DNA of 64,000 nucleotides from Cercis canadensis (lineage: Eukaryota > Streptophyta > Magnoliopsida > Fabales > Fabaceae): contig QAOA01003782.1 of NCBI GenBank assembly GCA_003255065.1, forward strand, positions 234,626 through 298,625, read 5' to 3'. The notes under the pieces were generated by a model. That model saw only the letters and a list, made by a program, of their open reading frames with translations, made no database searches and was not told the origin of the DNA. A program made the position numbers and the translations under genes. Of the stretch, positions 1-12,110 are shown in pieces; positions within the stretch are counted from its first letter, which is position 1, and each line of letters begins with the position of its first letter.

Positions 1-59
1 TCTGACTCGAATTTTTTTCTTGGGTTTGACTATATTTGGGAAGGGATTATTTTCTGGTG

Positions 60-2952
60 GGTCATTGTATTTGTCTCGGGACCATGTTTCAGTAGGTCCC
101 TGTATCTGACTCAGATATTTTTCTTGGGTTTTACTGTATTTGGGAAGGGACTGTTTTCTAGTAGGTCTTTGTTTCTGGCCCGGGAAACTATTTCGGTTCG
201 TCCCTGTATCGAACCTGGATATTTTTCTTGGGTTTCACAGTATTTGACAAATAAATGTTTGCTGTGGGAAATTGTATTTGGCCCGGGACCTTGTTTCGGT
301 TCGTCACTGTATCTGACTCGGATTTTTTTCTTGGTTTTGACTATATTTGGGAAGGGATTATTTTCTGGTGGGTCATTGTATTTTTCCCGGGACCATGTTT
401 CGGTACGTCCCTGTATCTAACTCAGATATTTTTCTTGGGTTTCACTATTTTTGGGAATGGACTATTATCTGGTAGGTCAGTGTTTCTGGCATGGGACCCT
501 GTTTCTGTTCGTCCTTGTATGTAACTCAAATATTTTTGTTAGGTTTCACTGTATTTGAGAAAGAACTGTTTGCTTTGGGATATTGTTTCTGGCCCAGGAC
601 ACTGTTTCGTTTCGTCCCTGTTTCTGACTCGGATATATTTCTTGGGTTTAACTGTATTTGAGAAGGAACAGTTTGCTGTGGGACATTGTATCTGGCCCGG
701 GACCCTATTTCGGTTCGTCCCTGTATCTGACTCGGATTTTTTTCTTGGGTTTACCTATATTTGGGAAGGGATTGATTTCTGGTGGGTCATTGTATTTGTC
801 CCGGGACCATGTTTCGGTTCGTCCCTTTATCTGACTCACATATTTTTCTTGGGTTTTACTGTATTTGGGAAGGGACTGTTTTCTAGTAGGTCATTGTTTC
901 TGGCCCGGGACCCTATTTTGGTTCGTCCCTATATCTAACCCGGATATTTTTCTTGGGTTTCACAGTATTTGAGAAAGAAATGTTTGCTGTGGGACATTGT
1001 ATCTGGCCCGGGACCTTGTTTCGGATCGTCACTGTATCTGAGTCGGATTTTTTTCTTGGGTTTGACTATATTTGGGAAGGGATTATTTTCTGGTGGGTCA
1101 TTGTATTTGTCTCAGGACCATGTTTCGGTACGTCCCTGTATCTGACTCAGATATTTTCCTTGGGTTTCACTGTATTTGGGAAGCGACTGTTTTCTGGGAG
1201 GTCATTGTTTCTGGCCCGGGACCCTGTTTCGGTTCGTCCCTGTATCTGACTCGGATATTTTTCTTGGGTTTCACTGTATTTGAGAAGGAACTGTTTGCTG
1301 TGGGACATTGTATCTGGCCCGGGACCCTGTTTCGGTTCGTCCCTGTATGTGACTCGGATTGTTTTCTTGGGTTTCACTATATTTGGGAAGGGATTATTTT
1401 CTGGTGGGTCATTGTATTGGTCCCAGGACTATGTTTCGGTTCGTCCCTTTATCTAACTCGGATATCTTTCTTGGGTTTAACTGTATTTGAGAAGGAACTG
1501 TTTGCTGTGGGACATTGTATCTGGCCCGGGACCCTATTTCGGTTCGTCCCTGTATCTAACTCGGATTTTTCTCTTGGGTTTCACTATATTTGGGAAGGGA
1601 TTGATTTGTGGTGGGTCATTATATTTGTCCCGGGACCATGTTTCAGTTCGTCCCTGTATCTGACTTAGATATTTTTCTTGGGTTTTACTGTATTTGGGAA
1701 ATGACTGTTTTCTAGTAGGTCTTTGTTTCTGGCCCGTGAAACTATTTCGGTTCGTCCTTGTATCTAACCCGGATATTTTTCTTGGATTTCACATTATTTG
1801 AGAAGGAAATGTTTGCTGTGGGACATTGTATCTGGCCTGAGACCCTGTTTCGGTTCGTCCCTGTATCTGACTCGGATTTTTTTCTTGGGTTTCACTATAT
1901 TTGGGAAGGGATTGATTTCTGGTGGGTCATTGTATTTGTCCCGGGACCATGTTTCGTTTCGTCCCTGTAATTTACTCAGATATTTTTCTTGGGTTTCACT
2001 GTATTTGGGAAGGGACTATTTTCTAGTAGGTCATTGTTTCTGGCCCGAGACCCTATTTCGGTTCGTCCCGATATCTAACCCGGATATTTTTCTTGGCTTT
2101 CACAGTATTTGAGAAAGAAATGTTTTCTGTGGGACATTGTATCTGTCCCGGGACCTTGTTTCGGTTCGTCACTGTATCCGACTCTGATTTTTTGCTTGGG
2201 TTTGAATATTTTTGGGAAGGGATTATTTTCTGGTGGGTTATTGTATTTGTCCCGGGACCATGTTTCGGTACGTCCCTATATCTGACTCAAATATTTTTCT
2301 TGGGTTTCACTATATTTGGGAGGGGACTGTTTTCTGGTAGGTCATTGTTTCTGGCCCGGGTCCCCATTTCGGTTCTTCCCTGTATCTGACTTGGATATTT
2401 TTCTTGGGTTTCACTGTATTTGAAAAGGAACTGTTTGCTATGGGACATTGTATCTGGCCCGGGACCATATCTCGGTTCGTCCCTGTATCTGACTCGGATT
2501 TTTTTTCTTGGGTTTCACTATATTTGGGAAGGGATTGATTTTTGGTGGGTCATTGTATTTGTCCCGGCACCATATTTCGGTTCGTCCCTGTATCTGACTC
2601 AGATATTTTTCTTGGGTTTCACTGTATTTGGGAAGGGACTGTTTTCTAGTAGGTCATTGTTTCTGGCCCGATACCATATTTCGGTTCGTCCCTGTATCTA
2701 ACCAGGATATTTTTCTTGGGTTTCACAGTATTTGAGAAAGAAATGTTTTCTGTGGGACATTGTATCTGGCCCGGGACTTTGGTTCGGTTCGTCACTGTAT
2801 CTGACTCAGATTTTTAGCTTGGGTTTGACTATATTTGGGAAGGGATTATTTTCTGGTGGGTTATTGTATTTGTCCCGGGACGATGTTTCGGTACGTCCCT
2901 ATATCTGACTCAAATATTTTTCTTGGGTTTCACTGTATTTGGGAGATGACTG
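60..2952 (+). repeat. 2.9-kb segmental duplication within the array, copy 1
   Basis: This stretch of about 28 monomers matches 9079-11966 monomer by monomer at a constant offset of 9,019 bp. Shared rare variants include TCGAACC near 207 and 9226, GGCATGGGACC near 488 and 9508, GAACAGTTTGC near 665 and 9684, and a type-C monomer with GATTTGTGG near 1605. After a 5-bp loss in copy 2 near 10357 the offset becomes 9,014 bp. The match is lost after about 2952. The left boundary could extend slightly further. Confidence 0.8.
2160..2910 (+). repeat. 0.75-kb block repeated at 3,940-bp offset, copy 1
   Basis: Matches 6100-6850 at an offset of 3,940 bp. Both carry the rare variants ACTGTATCCGACTCTG (2171 and 6111), CCCGGCACCATATTTCGG and ATTTTTAGCTTGGG (near 2811 and 6751). 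A third relative lies at 11174-11900, where ATTTTTAGC reads ATTTTTTGC. Similarity ends at about 2910. Confidence 0.8.
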
Positions 2953-4769
2953 TTTTGTGGTAGGTAATTGTTTCTGGCCCGGGTCCCAATTTCGGTTCGT
3001 CCCTGTATCTGACTTGGATATTTTTCTTGGCTTTCAATGTATTTGAAAAGGAACTGTTTGCTGTGGGACATTGTATCTGGCCCGGGACCCTGTTTCGGTT
3101 CGTCCCTGTATCTGACTCGGATTTTTTTATTGGGTTTCATTATATTTGGGAAGGGATTATTTTCTGGTGGGTTATTGTATTTGTCCCGGGACTTTGTTTC
3201 GGTTCGTCCCTGTATCTGACTCAGATATTTTTCTTGGGTTTCACTGTATTTGAGAAGGAACTGTTTGCTGTGGGACATTGTATCTGGCCCGGGACCCTGT
3301 TTCGGTTCGTCCCTGTATCTGACTCGGATTTTTTTCTTGGGTTTCACTATATTTGGGAAGGGATTATTTTCTGGTGGGTCATTGTATTTGTCCCGGGACT
3401 ATGTTTCGGTTCGTCCCTGTATCTGACTCAGATATTTTTCTTGGGTTTCACTGTTTTTGGGAAGGGACTATTTTCTGGTAGGTCATTGTTTCTGGCCCAG
3501 GACCCTGTTTCGGTTCGTCCCTGTATCTAACTCAGATTTTTTTGTTGGGTTTCACGTTATTTGAGAAAGAACTGTTTGCTGTGGGACATTGTTTCTGGCC
3601 CGGGACACTGTTTCGTTTCGTCCCTGTATCTGACTCGGATATCTTTCTTGGGTTTAACTGTATTTGAGAAGGAACTGTTTGCTATGGGGCATTGTATCTG
3701 GCCCGGGACCCTATTTCGGTTCGTACCTGTATCTGACTCGGATTTTTTTTCTTGGGTTTCACTATATTTGGGAAGGGATTGATTTCTGGTGGGTCATTGT
3801 ATTTGTCCCGGGACCATGTTTCGGTTCGTCCCTGTATCTGACTCAGATATTTTTCTTGGGTTTCACTGTATTTGGGAAGGGACTGTTTTCTAGTAGGTCA
3901 TTGTTTCTGGCCCGAGGCCCTATTTCGGTAATTCCCTGTATCTAACCCGGATATTTTTCTTGGGTTTCACAGTATTTGAGAAAGAAAAGTTTGGTGTGGG
4001 ACATTGTATCTGGCCCGGGACTTTGTTTCGGTTCGTCACTGTATCTGACTCGGATTTTTTTCTTGAGTTTGACTGTATTTGGGAAGAGACTGTTTTCTAG
4101 TAGGTCATTGTTTCTGGCCCGGGAAACTATTTCGGTTCGTGCCTGTATCGAACCCGGATATTTTTCTTGGGTTTCACAGTATTTGAGAAGGAAATGTTTG
4201 CTGTGGGACATTGTATCTGGCCCGGGACCGTATTTCGGTTCGTCCCTGTATCTGACTCGGATTTTTTTTCTTGGGTTTCACTATATTTGGGAAGGGATTG
4301 ATTCCTGGTGGGTCATTGTATTTGTCCCGGGACCATATTTCGGTTCGTCCCTATATCTGGCTCAGATATTTTTCTTGGGTTTCACTGTATTTGGGAAGGG
4401 ACTGTTTTCTAGTAGGTCATTGTTTCTGGCCCGAGGCCATATTTCGGTTCGTACCTGTATCTATCCCGGATATTCTTTTTGGGTTTCACAGTATTTGAGA
4501 AAGAAATGTCTTCTGTGGGACATTGTATCTGGCCCAGGACCTTGTTTCGGTTCGTCACTGTATCTGACTCGGATTTTTTGCTTGGGTTTGACTATATTTG
4601 GGAAGGGATTATTTTCTGGTGGGTTATGGTATTTGTCCCGGGACCATGTTTCGGTACGTCCCTATATCTGACTCAGATATTTTTCTGGGGTTTCACTGTA
4701 TTTGGGAGGTGACTGTTTTCTGGTAGGTCATTGTTTCTGGCCCGGGTCCCAATTTCGGTTCGTCCCTGT

Positions 4770-5402
4770 ATCTGACTCGGATATTTTTCTTGGGTTTCAC
4801 TGTATTTGAAAAGGAACTGTTTGCTGTGGGACATTGTATCTTGCCCGGGACCCTGTTTCGGTTCGTCCCTGTATCTGACTCGGATTTTTTTCTTGGGTTT
4901 CACTATATTGGGGAAGGGATTATTTTCTTGTGGGTTATTGTATTTGTCCCGGGACTATGTTTCGGTTCGTCCCTGTATCTGACTCAGATATTTTTTTGGG
5001 TTTCATTGTATTTGGGAGAGGACTGTTTTCTGGTAGGTCATTGTTTCTGGCCCGGGACCGAGTTTCGGTTCGTCCCTGTATCTAACTCGGATATTTTTCT
5101 TGGGTTTCACTGTATTTGGGAGGGGACTGTGTTCTGGTAGGTCATTGTTTCTGGCCCGGGACACTGTTTCGTTTCGTCCCTGTATCTGACTCGGATATTT
5201 TTCTTGGGTTTCACTGTATTTGAAAAGGAACTGTTTGCTGTGGGACATTGTATCTTGCCCGGGACCCTGTTTCGGTTCGTCCCTGTATCTGACTCGGATT
5301 TTTTTCTTGGGTTTCACTATATTGGGGAAGGGATTATTTTCTTGTGGGTTATTGTATTTGTCCCGGGACTATGTTTCGGTTCGTCCCTGTATCTGACTCA
5401 GA
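4770..5402 (+). repeat. Pair of 219-bp dimers 414 bp apart
   Basis: 4770-4988 and 5184-5402 share the private variants TATCTTGCCCGGG, TATTGGGGAAGGG and TTTTCTTGTGGGTTATTG at an offset of exactly 414 bp, one standard tetramer. The intervening two monomers are type D-like. Related dimers with TATCTTGCCCGGG occur near 7013 and 8567. Confidence 0.8.
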
Positions 5403-6099
5403 TTTTTTTCTTGGGTTTCACTGTATTTGGGAAGGGACTGTTTTCTAGTAGGTCATTGCTTCTGGCCCGGGACCCTGTTTCGGTTCGTCCCTGTATCTAA
5501 CTCAGATATTTTTGTTGGGTTTCACTGTATTTCAGAAAGAACTGTTTGCTGTGCGACATTGTTTCTGGCCCGGGACACTGTTTCGTTTCGTTCCTGTATC
5601 TGACTCGAATATCTTTCTTGGGTTTAACTGTATTTGAGAAGGAACTGTTTGCTGTGGGACATTGTATCTGGCCCGAGACCCTATTTCGGTTCGTCCCTGT
5701 ATCTGACTCGGATTTCTTTCTTGGGTTTCACTATATTTGCGAAGGGATTGATTTCTGGTGGGTCATTGTATTTGTCTCGGGACCATGTTTCGGTACGTCC
5801 CTGTATCTGACTCAGATATTTTTCTTGGGTTTTACTGTATTTGGGAAGGGACTATTTTCTAGTAGGTCATTGTTTTTGGCCCGGGACCCTATTTCGGTTT
5901 GTCCCTATATCTAACCCGGATATTTTTCTTGCGTTTCACAGTATTTGAGAAAGAAATGTTTGCTGTGGGACATTGTATCTGGCCCAGGACCTTGTTTCGG
6001 TTCGTCACTGTATCAGAGTCGGATTTTTTTCTTGGGTTGGACTATATTTGGGAAGGGATTATTTTCTGGTGGGTCATTGTATTTGTCCCGGGACCATGT

Positions 6100-6850
6100 T
6101 TCGGTTCGTCACTGTATCCGACTCTGATTTTTTGCTTGGGTTTGAATATTTTTGGGAAGGGATTATTTTCTGGTGGTTTATTGTATTTGTCCCGGGACCA
6201 TGTTTCGGTACGTCCCTATATCTGACTCAAATATTTTTCTTGGGTTTCACTATATTTGGGAGGGGACTGTTTTCTGGTAGGTCATTGTTTCTGGCCCGGG
6301 TCCCCATTTCGGTTCTTCCCTGTATCTAACTTGGATATTTTTCTTGGGTTTCACTGTATTTGAAAAGGAACTGTTTTCTATGGGACATTGTATCTGGCCC
6401 GGGACCATATCTCGGTTCGTCCCTGTATCTGACTCGGATTTTTTTTCTTGGGTTTCACTATATTTGGGAAGGGATTGATTTTTGGTGGGTCATTGTATTT
6501 GTCCCGGCACCATATTTCGGTTCGTCCCTGTATCTGACTCAGATATTTTTCTTGGGTTTCACTGTATTTGGGAAGGGACTGTTTTCTAGTAGGTCATTGT
6601 TTCTGGCCCGATACCATATTTCGGTTCGTCCCTGTATCTAACCAGGATATTTTTCTTGGGTTTCACAGTATTTGAGAAAGAAATGTTTTCTGTGGGACAT
6701 TGTATCAGGCCCGGGACCTTGGTTCGGTTCGTCACTGTATCTGACTCAGATTTTTAGCTTGGGTTAGACTATATTTGGGAAGGGATTATTTTCTGGTGGG
6801 TTATTGTATTTGTCCCGGGACCATGTTTCGGTACGTCCCTATATCTGACT
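6100..6850 (+). repeat. 0.75-kb block repeated at 3,940-bp offset, copy 2
   Basis: Counterpart of 2160-2910, with the same rare variants in the same order. The sequence immediately left of 6100 belongs to a different monomer type context than at 2160, so a duplication junction lies near 6100. Confidence 0.78.
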
Positions 6851-6966
6851 CAGATATTTTTCTGGGGTTTCACTGTATTTGGGAGGTGACTGTTTTCGGG
6901 TAGGTCATTGTTTTTGGCCCGGGTCCCAATTTCGGTTCGTCCCTGTATCTGACTCGGATATTTTTC

Positions 6967-7990
6967 TTGGGTTTCACTGTATTTGAAAAGGAACTGTTTG
7001 CTGTGGGACATTGTATCTTGCCCGGGACCCTGTTTCGGTTCGTCCCTGTATCTGACTCGGATTTTTTTTCTTGGGTTTCACTATATTGGGGAAGGGATTA
7101 TTTTCTGGTGGGTTATTGTATTTGTCCCGGGACTATGTTTCGGTTCGTCCCTGTATCTGACTCAGATTTTTTTCTTGGGTTTCACTGTATTTGGGAAGGG
7201 ACTGTTTTCTGGTAGGTCATTGCTTCTGGCCCGGGACCCTGTTTCGGTTCGTCCCTGTATCTAACTCAGATATTTTTGTTGGGTTTCACTGTATTTGAGA
7301 AAGAACTGTTTGCTGTGGGACATTGTTTCTGGCCCGGGACACTGTTTCGTTTCGTTCCTCTATCTGACTCGAATATCTTTCTTGGGTTTTGCTGTATTTG
7401 AGAAGGAACTGTTTGCTGTGGGACATTGTATCTGGCCCGAGACCCTATTTCGGTTCGTCCCTGTATCTGACTCGGATTTCTTTCTTGGGTTTCACTATAT
7501 TTGCGAAGGGATTGATTTCTGGAGGGTCATTGTATTTGTCTCGGGACCATGTTTCGGTACGTCCCTGTATCTGACTCAGATATTTTTCTTGGGTTTTACT
7601 GTATTTGGGAAGGGACTCTTTTCTAGTAGGTCTTTGTTTCTGACCCGGGAAACTATTTCGGTTCGTCCCTGTATCGAACCTGGATATTTTTCTTTGGTTT
7701 CACAGTATTTGAGAAGGAAATGTTTGCTGTGGGAAATTGTATTTGGCCCGGGACCTTGTTTCGGTTCGTCACTGTATCTGACTCGGATTTTTTTCTTGGT
7801 TTTGACTATATTTGGGAAGGGATTATTTTCTGGTGGGTCATTGTATTTGTCCCGGGACCATGTTTCGGTACGTCCCTGTATCTAACTCAGATATTTTTCT
7901 TGGGTTTCACTATTTTTGGGAAGGGACTATTTTCTGGTAGGTCATTGTTTCTGGAATGGGACCCTGTTTCTGTTCGTCCTTGTATCTAAC
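6967..7990 (+). repeat. 1.0-kb block of a 1,554-bp tandem duplication, copy 1
   Basis: Matches 8522-9544 at 1,554-1,555 bp (15 monomers). Shared marks include TATCTTGCCCGGG, TATATTTGCGAAGGG, TTCTGACCCGGGAAACT, TATCGAACCTGG and a GGAATGGGACC/GGCATGGGACC monomer. The one-base offset change comes from one T-run length difference. Confidence 0.82.
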
Positions 7991-8521
7991 TCAAATATTT
8001 TTGTTAGGTTTTACTGTATTTGAGAAAGAACTGTTTGCTTTGGGATATTGTTTCTGGCCCGGGACACTGTTTCGTTTCGTCCCTGTATCTGACTCGGATA
8101 TATTTCTTGGGTTTAACTGTATTTGAGAAGGAACAGTTTGCTGTGGGACAATGTATCTAGCCCGGGACCCTATTTCGGTTCGTCCCTGTATCTGACTCGG
8201 ATTTTTTTCTTGGGTTTACCTATATTTGGGAAGGGATTGATTTCTGGTGGGTCATTGTATTTGTCCCGGGACCATGTTTCGGTACGTCCCTGTATCTGAC
8301 TCAGATATTTTCCTTGGGTTTCACTGTATTTGGGAAGCAACTTTTTTCTGGTAGGTCATTGTTTCTGGCCTGGGACCATGTTTCGGTACGTCCCTGTATC
8401 TGACTCAGATATTTTCCTTGGGTTTCACTGTATTTGGGAGGCGACTGTTTTCTGGTAGGTCATTGTTTCTGGCCCGGGTCCCAATTTCGGTTCGTCCCTG
8501 TATCTGACTAGGATATTTTTC

Positions 8522-9544
8522 TTGGGTTTCACTGTATTTAAAAAGGAACTGTTTGCTGTGGGACATTGTATCTTGCCCGGGACCCTGTTTCGGTTCGTCC
8601 CTGTATCTGACTCGGATTTTTTTCTTGGGTTTCACTATATTGGGGAAGGGATTATTTTCTGGTGGGTTATTGTATTTGTCCCGGGACTATGTTTCGGTTC
8701 GTCCCTGTATCTGACTCAGATTTTTTCCTTGGGTTTCACTGTATTTGGGAAGGGACTATTTTCTGGTAGGTCATTGCTTCTGGCCCGGGACCCTGTTTCG
8801 GTTCGTCCCTGTATCTAACTCAGATATTTTTGTTGGGTTTCACTATATTTGAGAAAGAACTGTTTGCTGTGGGACATTGTTTCTGGCCCGGGACACTGTT
8901 TCGTTTCGTTCCTGTATCTGACTCGAATATCTTTCTTGGGTTTAACTGTATTTGAGAAGGAACTGTTTGCTGTGGGACATTGTATCTGGCCCGAGTCCCT
9001 ATTTCGGTTCGTCCCTGTATCTGACTCGGATTTCTTTCTTTGGTTTCACTATATTTGCGAAGGGATTGATTTCTGGTGGGTCATTGTATTTGTCTCGGGA
9101 CGATGTTTCGGTACGTCCCTGTATCTGACTCAGATATTTTTCTTGGGTTTTACTGTATTTGGGAAGGGACTGTTTTCTAGTAGGTCTTTGTTTCTGACCC
9201 GGGAAACTATTTCGGTTCGTCCCTGTATCGAACCTGGATATTTTTCTTGGGTTTCACAGTATTTGAGAAGGAAATGTTTGCTGTGGGAAATTGTATTTGG
9301 CCCGGGACCTTGTTTCGGTTCGTCACTGTATCTGACTCGGATTTTTTTCTTGGTTTTGACTATATTTGGGAAGGGATTATTTTCTGGTGGGTCATTGTAT
9401 TTGTCCCGAGACCATGTTTCGGTACGTCCCTGTATCTAACTCAGATATTTTTCTTGGGTTTCACTATTTTTGGGAAGGGACTATTTTCTGGTAGGTCATT
9501 GTTTCTGGCATGGGACCCTGTTTCTGTTCGTCCTTGTATCTAAC
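8522..9544 (+). repeat. 1.0-kb block of a 1,554-bp tandem duplication, copy 2
   Basis: Counterpart of 6967-7990. Its right half continues without a break into the 9,019-bp-offset duplication, so the 7.9-kb, 9.4-kb and 0.4-kb regions share a common segment. Confidence 0.82.
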
Positions 9545-11966
9545 TCAAATATTTTTGTTAGGTTTTACTGTATTTGAGAAAGAACTGTTTGCTTTGGGAT
9601 ATTGTTTCTGGCCCGGGACACTATTTCGTTTCGTCCCTGTATCTGACTTGGATATATTTCTTGGGTTTAACTGTATTTGAGAAGGAACAGTTTGCTGTGG
9701 GACAATGTATCTGGCCCGGGACCCTATTTCGGTTCGTCCCTGTATCTGACTCGGATTTTTTTCTTGGGTTTACCTATATTTGGGAAGGGATTGATTTCTG
9801 GTGGGTCATTGTATTTGTCCCGGGACCATGTTTCGGTTCGTCCCTGTATCTGACTCAGATATTTTTCTTGGGTTTTACTGTATTTGGGAAGGGACTATTT
9901 TCTAGTAGGTCATTGTTTCTGGCCCGGGACCCTATTTCGGTTCGTCCCTAAATCTAACCCGGATATTTTTCTTGGGTTTCACAGTATTTGAGAAAGAAAT
10001 GTTTACTGTGGGACATTGTATCTGGCCCGGGACCTTGTTTCGGTTCGTCACTGTATCTGAGTCGGATTTTTTTCTTGGGTTTGATTATATTTGGGAAGGG
10101 ATTATTTTCTGGTGGGTCATTGTATTTGTCCCGGGACCATGTTTCGGTACGTCCCTGTATCTGACTCAGATATTTTGCTTGGGTTTCACTGTATTTGGGA
10201 AGCAATTGTTTTCTGGTAGGTCATTGTTTCTGGCCTGGGACCCTGTTTCGGTTCGTCCCTGTATCTGACTCGGATATTTTTGTTGAGTTTCACTGTATTT
10301 GAGAAGGAACTGTTTGCTGTGGGACGTTGTATCTGGCCCGGGACCCTATTTCGGTTCTGTCTGTGACTCGGATTGTTTTCTTGGGTTTCACTATATTTGG
10401 GAAGGGATTATTTTCTGGTGGGTCATTGTATTGGGCCCAGGACTATGTTTCGGTTCGTCCCTTTATCTGACTCGGATATCTCTCTTGGGTTTAACTGTAT
10501 TTGAGAAGGAACTGTTTGCTGTGGGACATTGTATCTGGCCTGGGACCCTATTTCGGTTCGTCCCTGTATCTAACTCGGATTTTTTTCTTGGGTTTCACTA
10601 TATTTGGGAAGGGATTGATTTGTGGTGGGTCATTGTATTTGTCCCGGGACCATGTTTCAGTTCGTCCCTGTATCTGACTTAGATATTTTTCTTGGGTTTT
10701 ACTGTATTTGGGAAATGACTGTTTTCTAGTAGGTCTTTGTTTCTGGCCCGTGAAACTATTTCGGTTCGTCCTTGTATCTAACCCGGATATTTTTCTTGGG
10801 TTTCACAGTATTTGAGAAGGAAATGTTTGCTGTGGGACATTGTATCTGGCCTGAGACCCTGTTTCGGTTCGACCCTGTATCTGACTCGGATTTTTTTCTT
10901 GTGTTTCACTATATTTGGGAAGGGATTGATTTCTGGTGGGTCATTGTATTTGTCCCGGGACCATGTTTCGTTTCGTCCCTGTATCTGACTCAGATATTTT
11001 TCTTGGGTTTCACTGTATTTGGGAAGGGACTGTTTTCTAGTAGGTCATTGTTTCTGGCCCGAGACCCTATTTCGGTTCGTCCCTGTATCTAACCCGGATA
11101 TTTTTCTTGGGTTTCACAGTATTTGAGAAAGAAATGTTTTCTGTGCGACATTGTATCTGTCCCGGGACCTTGTTTCGGTTCGTCACTGTATCCGACTCGG
11201 ATTTTTTACTTGGGTTTGAATATTTTTGGGAAGGGATTATTTTCTGGTGGGTTATTGTATTTGTCCCGTGACCATGTTTCGGTACGTCCCTATATCTGAC
11301 TCAAATATTTTTCTTGGGTTTCACTTTATTTGGGAGGGGACTGTTTTCTGGTAGGTCATTGTTTCTGGCCCGGGTCCCAATTTCGGTTCTTCCCTGTATC
11401 TGACTTGGATATTTTTCTTGGGTTTCACTGTATTTGAAAAGGAACTGTTTGCTATGGGACATTGTATCTGGCCCGGGACCATATCTCGGTTCGTCCCTGT
11501 ATCTGACTCGGATTTTTTTTCTTGGGTTTCACTATATTTGGCAAGGGATTGATTTCTGGTGGGTCATTGTATTTGTCCCGGGACCATATTTCGGTTCGTC
11601 CCTGTATCTGACTCAGATATTTTTCTTGGGTTTCACTGTATTTGGGAAGGGACTGTTTTCTAGTAGGTCATTGTTTCTGGCCCGAGACCATATTTCTGTT
11701 CGTCCCTGTATCTAACCAGGATATTTTTCTTGGGTTTCACAGTATTTGAGAAAGAAATGTTTTCTGTGGGACATTGTATCTGGCCCGGGACCTTGGTTCG
11801 GTTCGTCACTGTATCTGACTCAGATTTTTTGCTTGGGTTTGACTATATTTGGGAAGGGATTATTTTCTGGTGGGTTATTGTATTTGTCCCGGGACCATGT
11901 TTCGGTACGTCCCTGTATCTGACTCAAATATTTTTCTTGGGTTTCACTGTATTTGGGAGGTGACTG
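9079..11966 (+). repeat. 2.9-kb segmental duplication within the array, copy 2
   Basis: Counterpart of 60-2952. It contains a 5-bp deletion where the core reads TTCTGTCTGTGACTC instead of TTCGTCCCTGTATGTGACTC, which shifts the offset from 9,019 to 9,014 bp. Part of its left portion is also shared with 7595-7990 through the 1,554-bp duplication. Confidence 0.8.
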
Positions 11967-12057
11967 TTTTCTAGTAGGTCATTGTTTCTGGCCCCGAGAC
12001 CCTATTTCGTTTCCTCCCTGTATCTAACCTGGATATTTTTCTTGGGTTTCACAGTAT

Positions 12058-12110
12058 TTGAAAAAGAAATGTTTGCTGTGGGACATTTTATCTGACTCGG
12101 ATTTATTTCT
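12058..12110 (+). repeat. Internally deleted monomer (35 bp lost at TATCTG)
   Basis: The normal path from TATCTGGCCC through the core to TGTATCTGACTC is collapsed to a single TATCTG at 12089-12094. The six bases TATCTG occur at both ends of the missing 35 bp in an intact monomer, so this is a microhomology deletion that removes the whole conserved CCCGGG/TTCG core. Confidence 0.8.
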
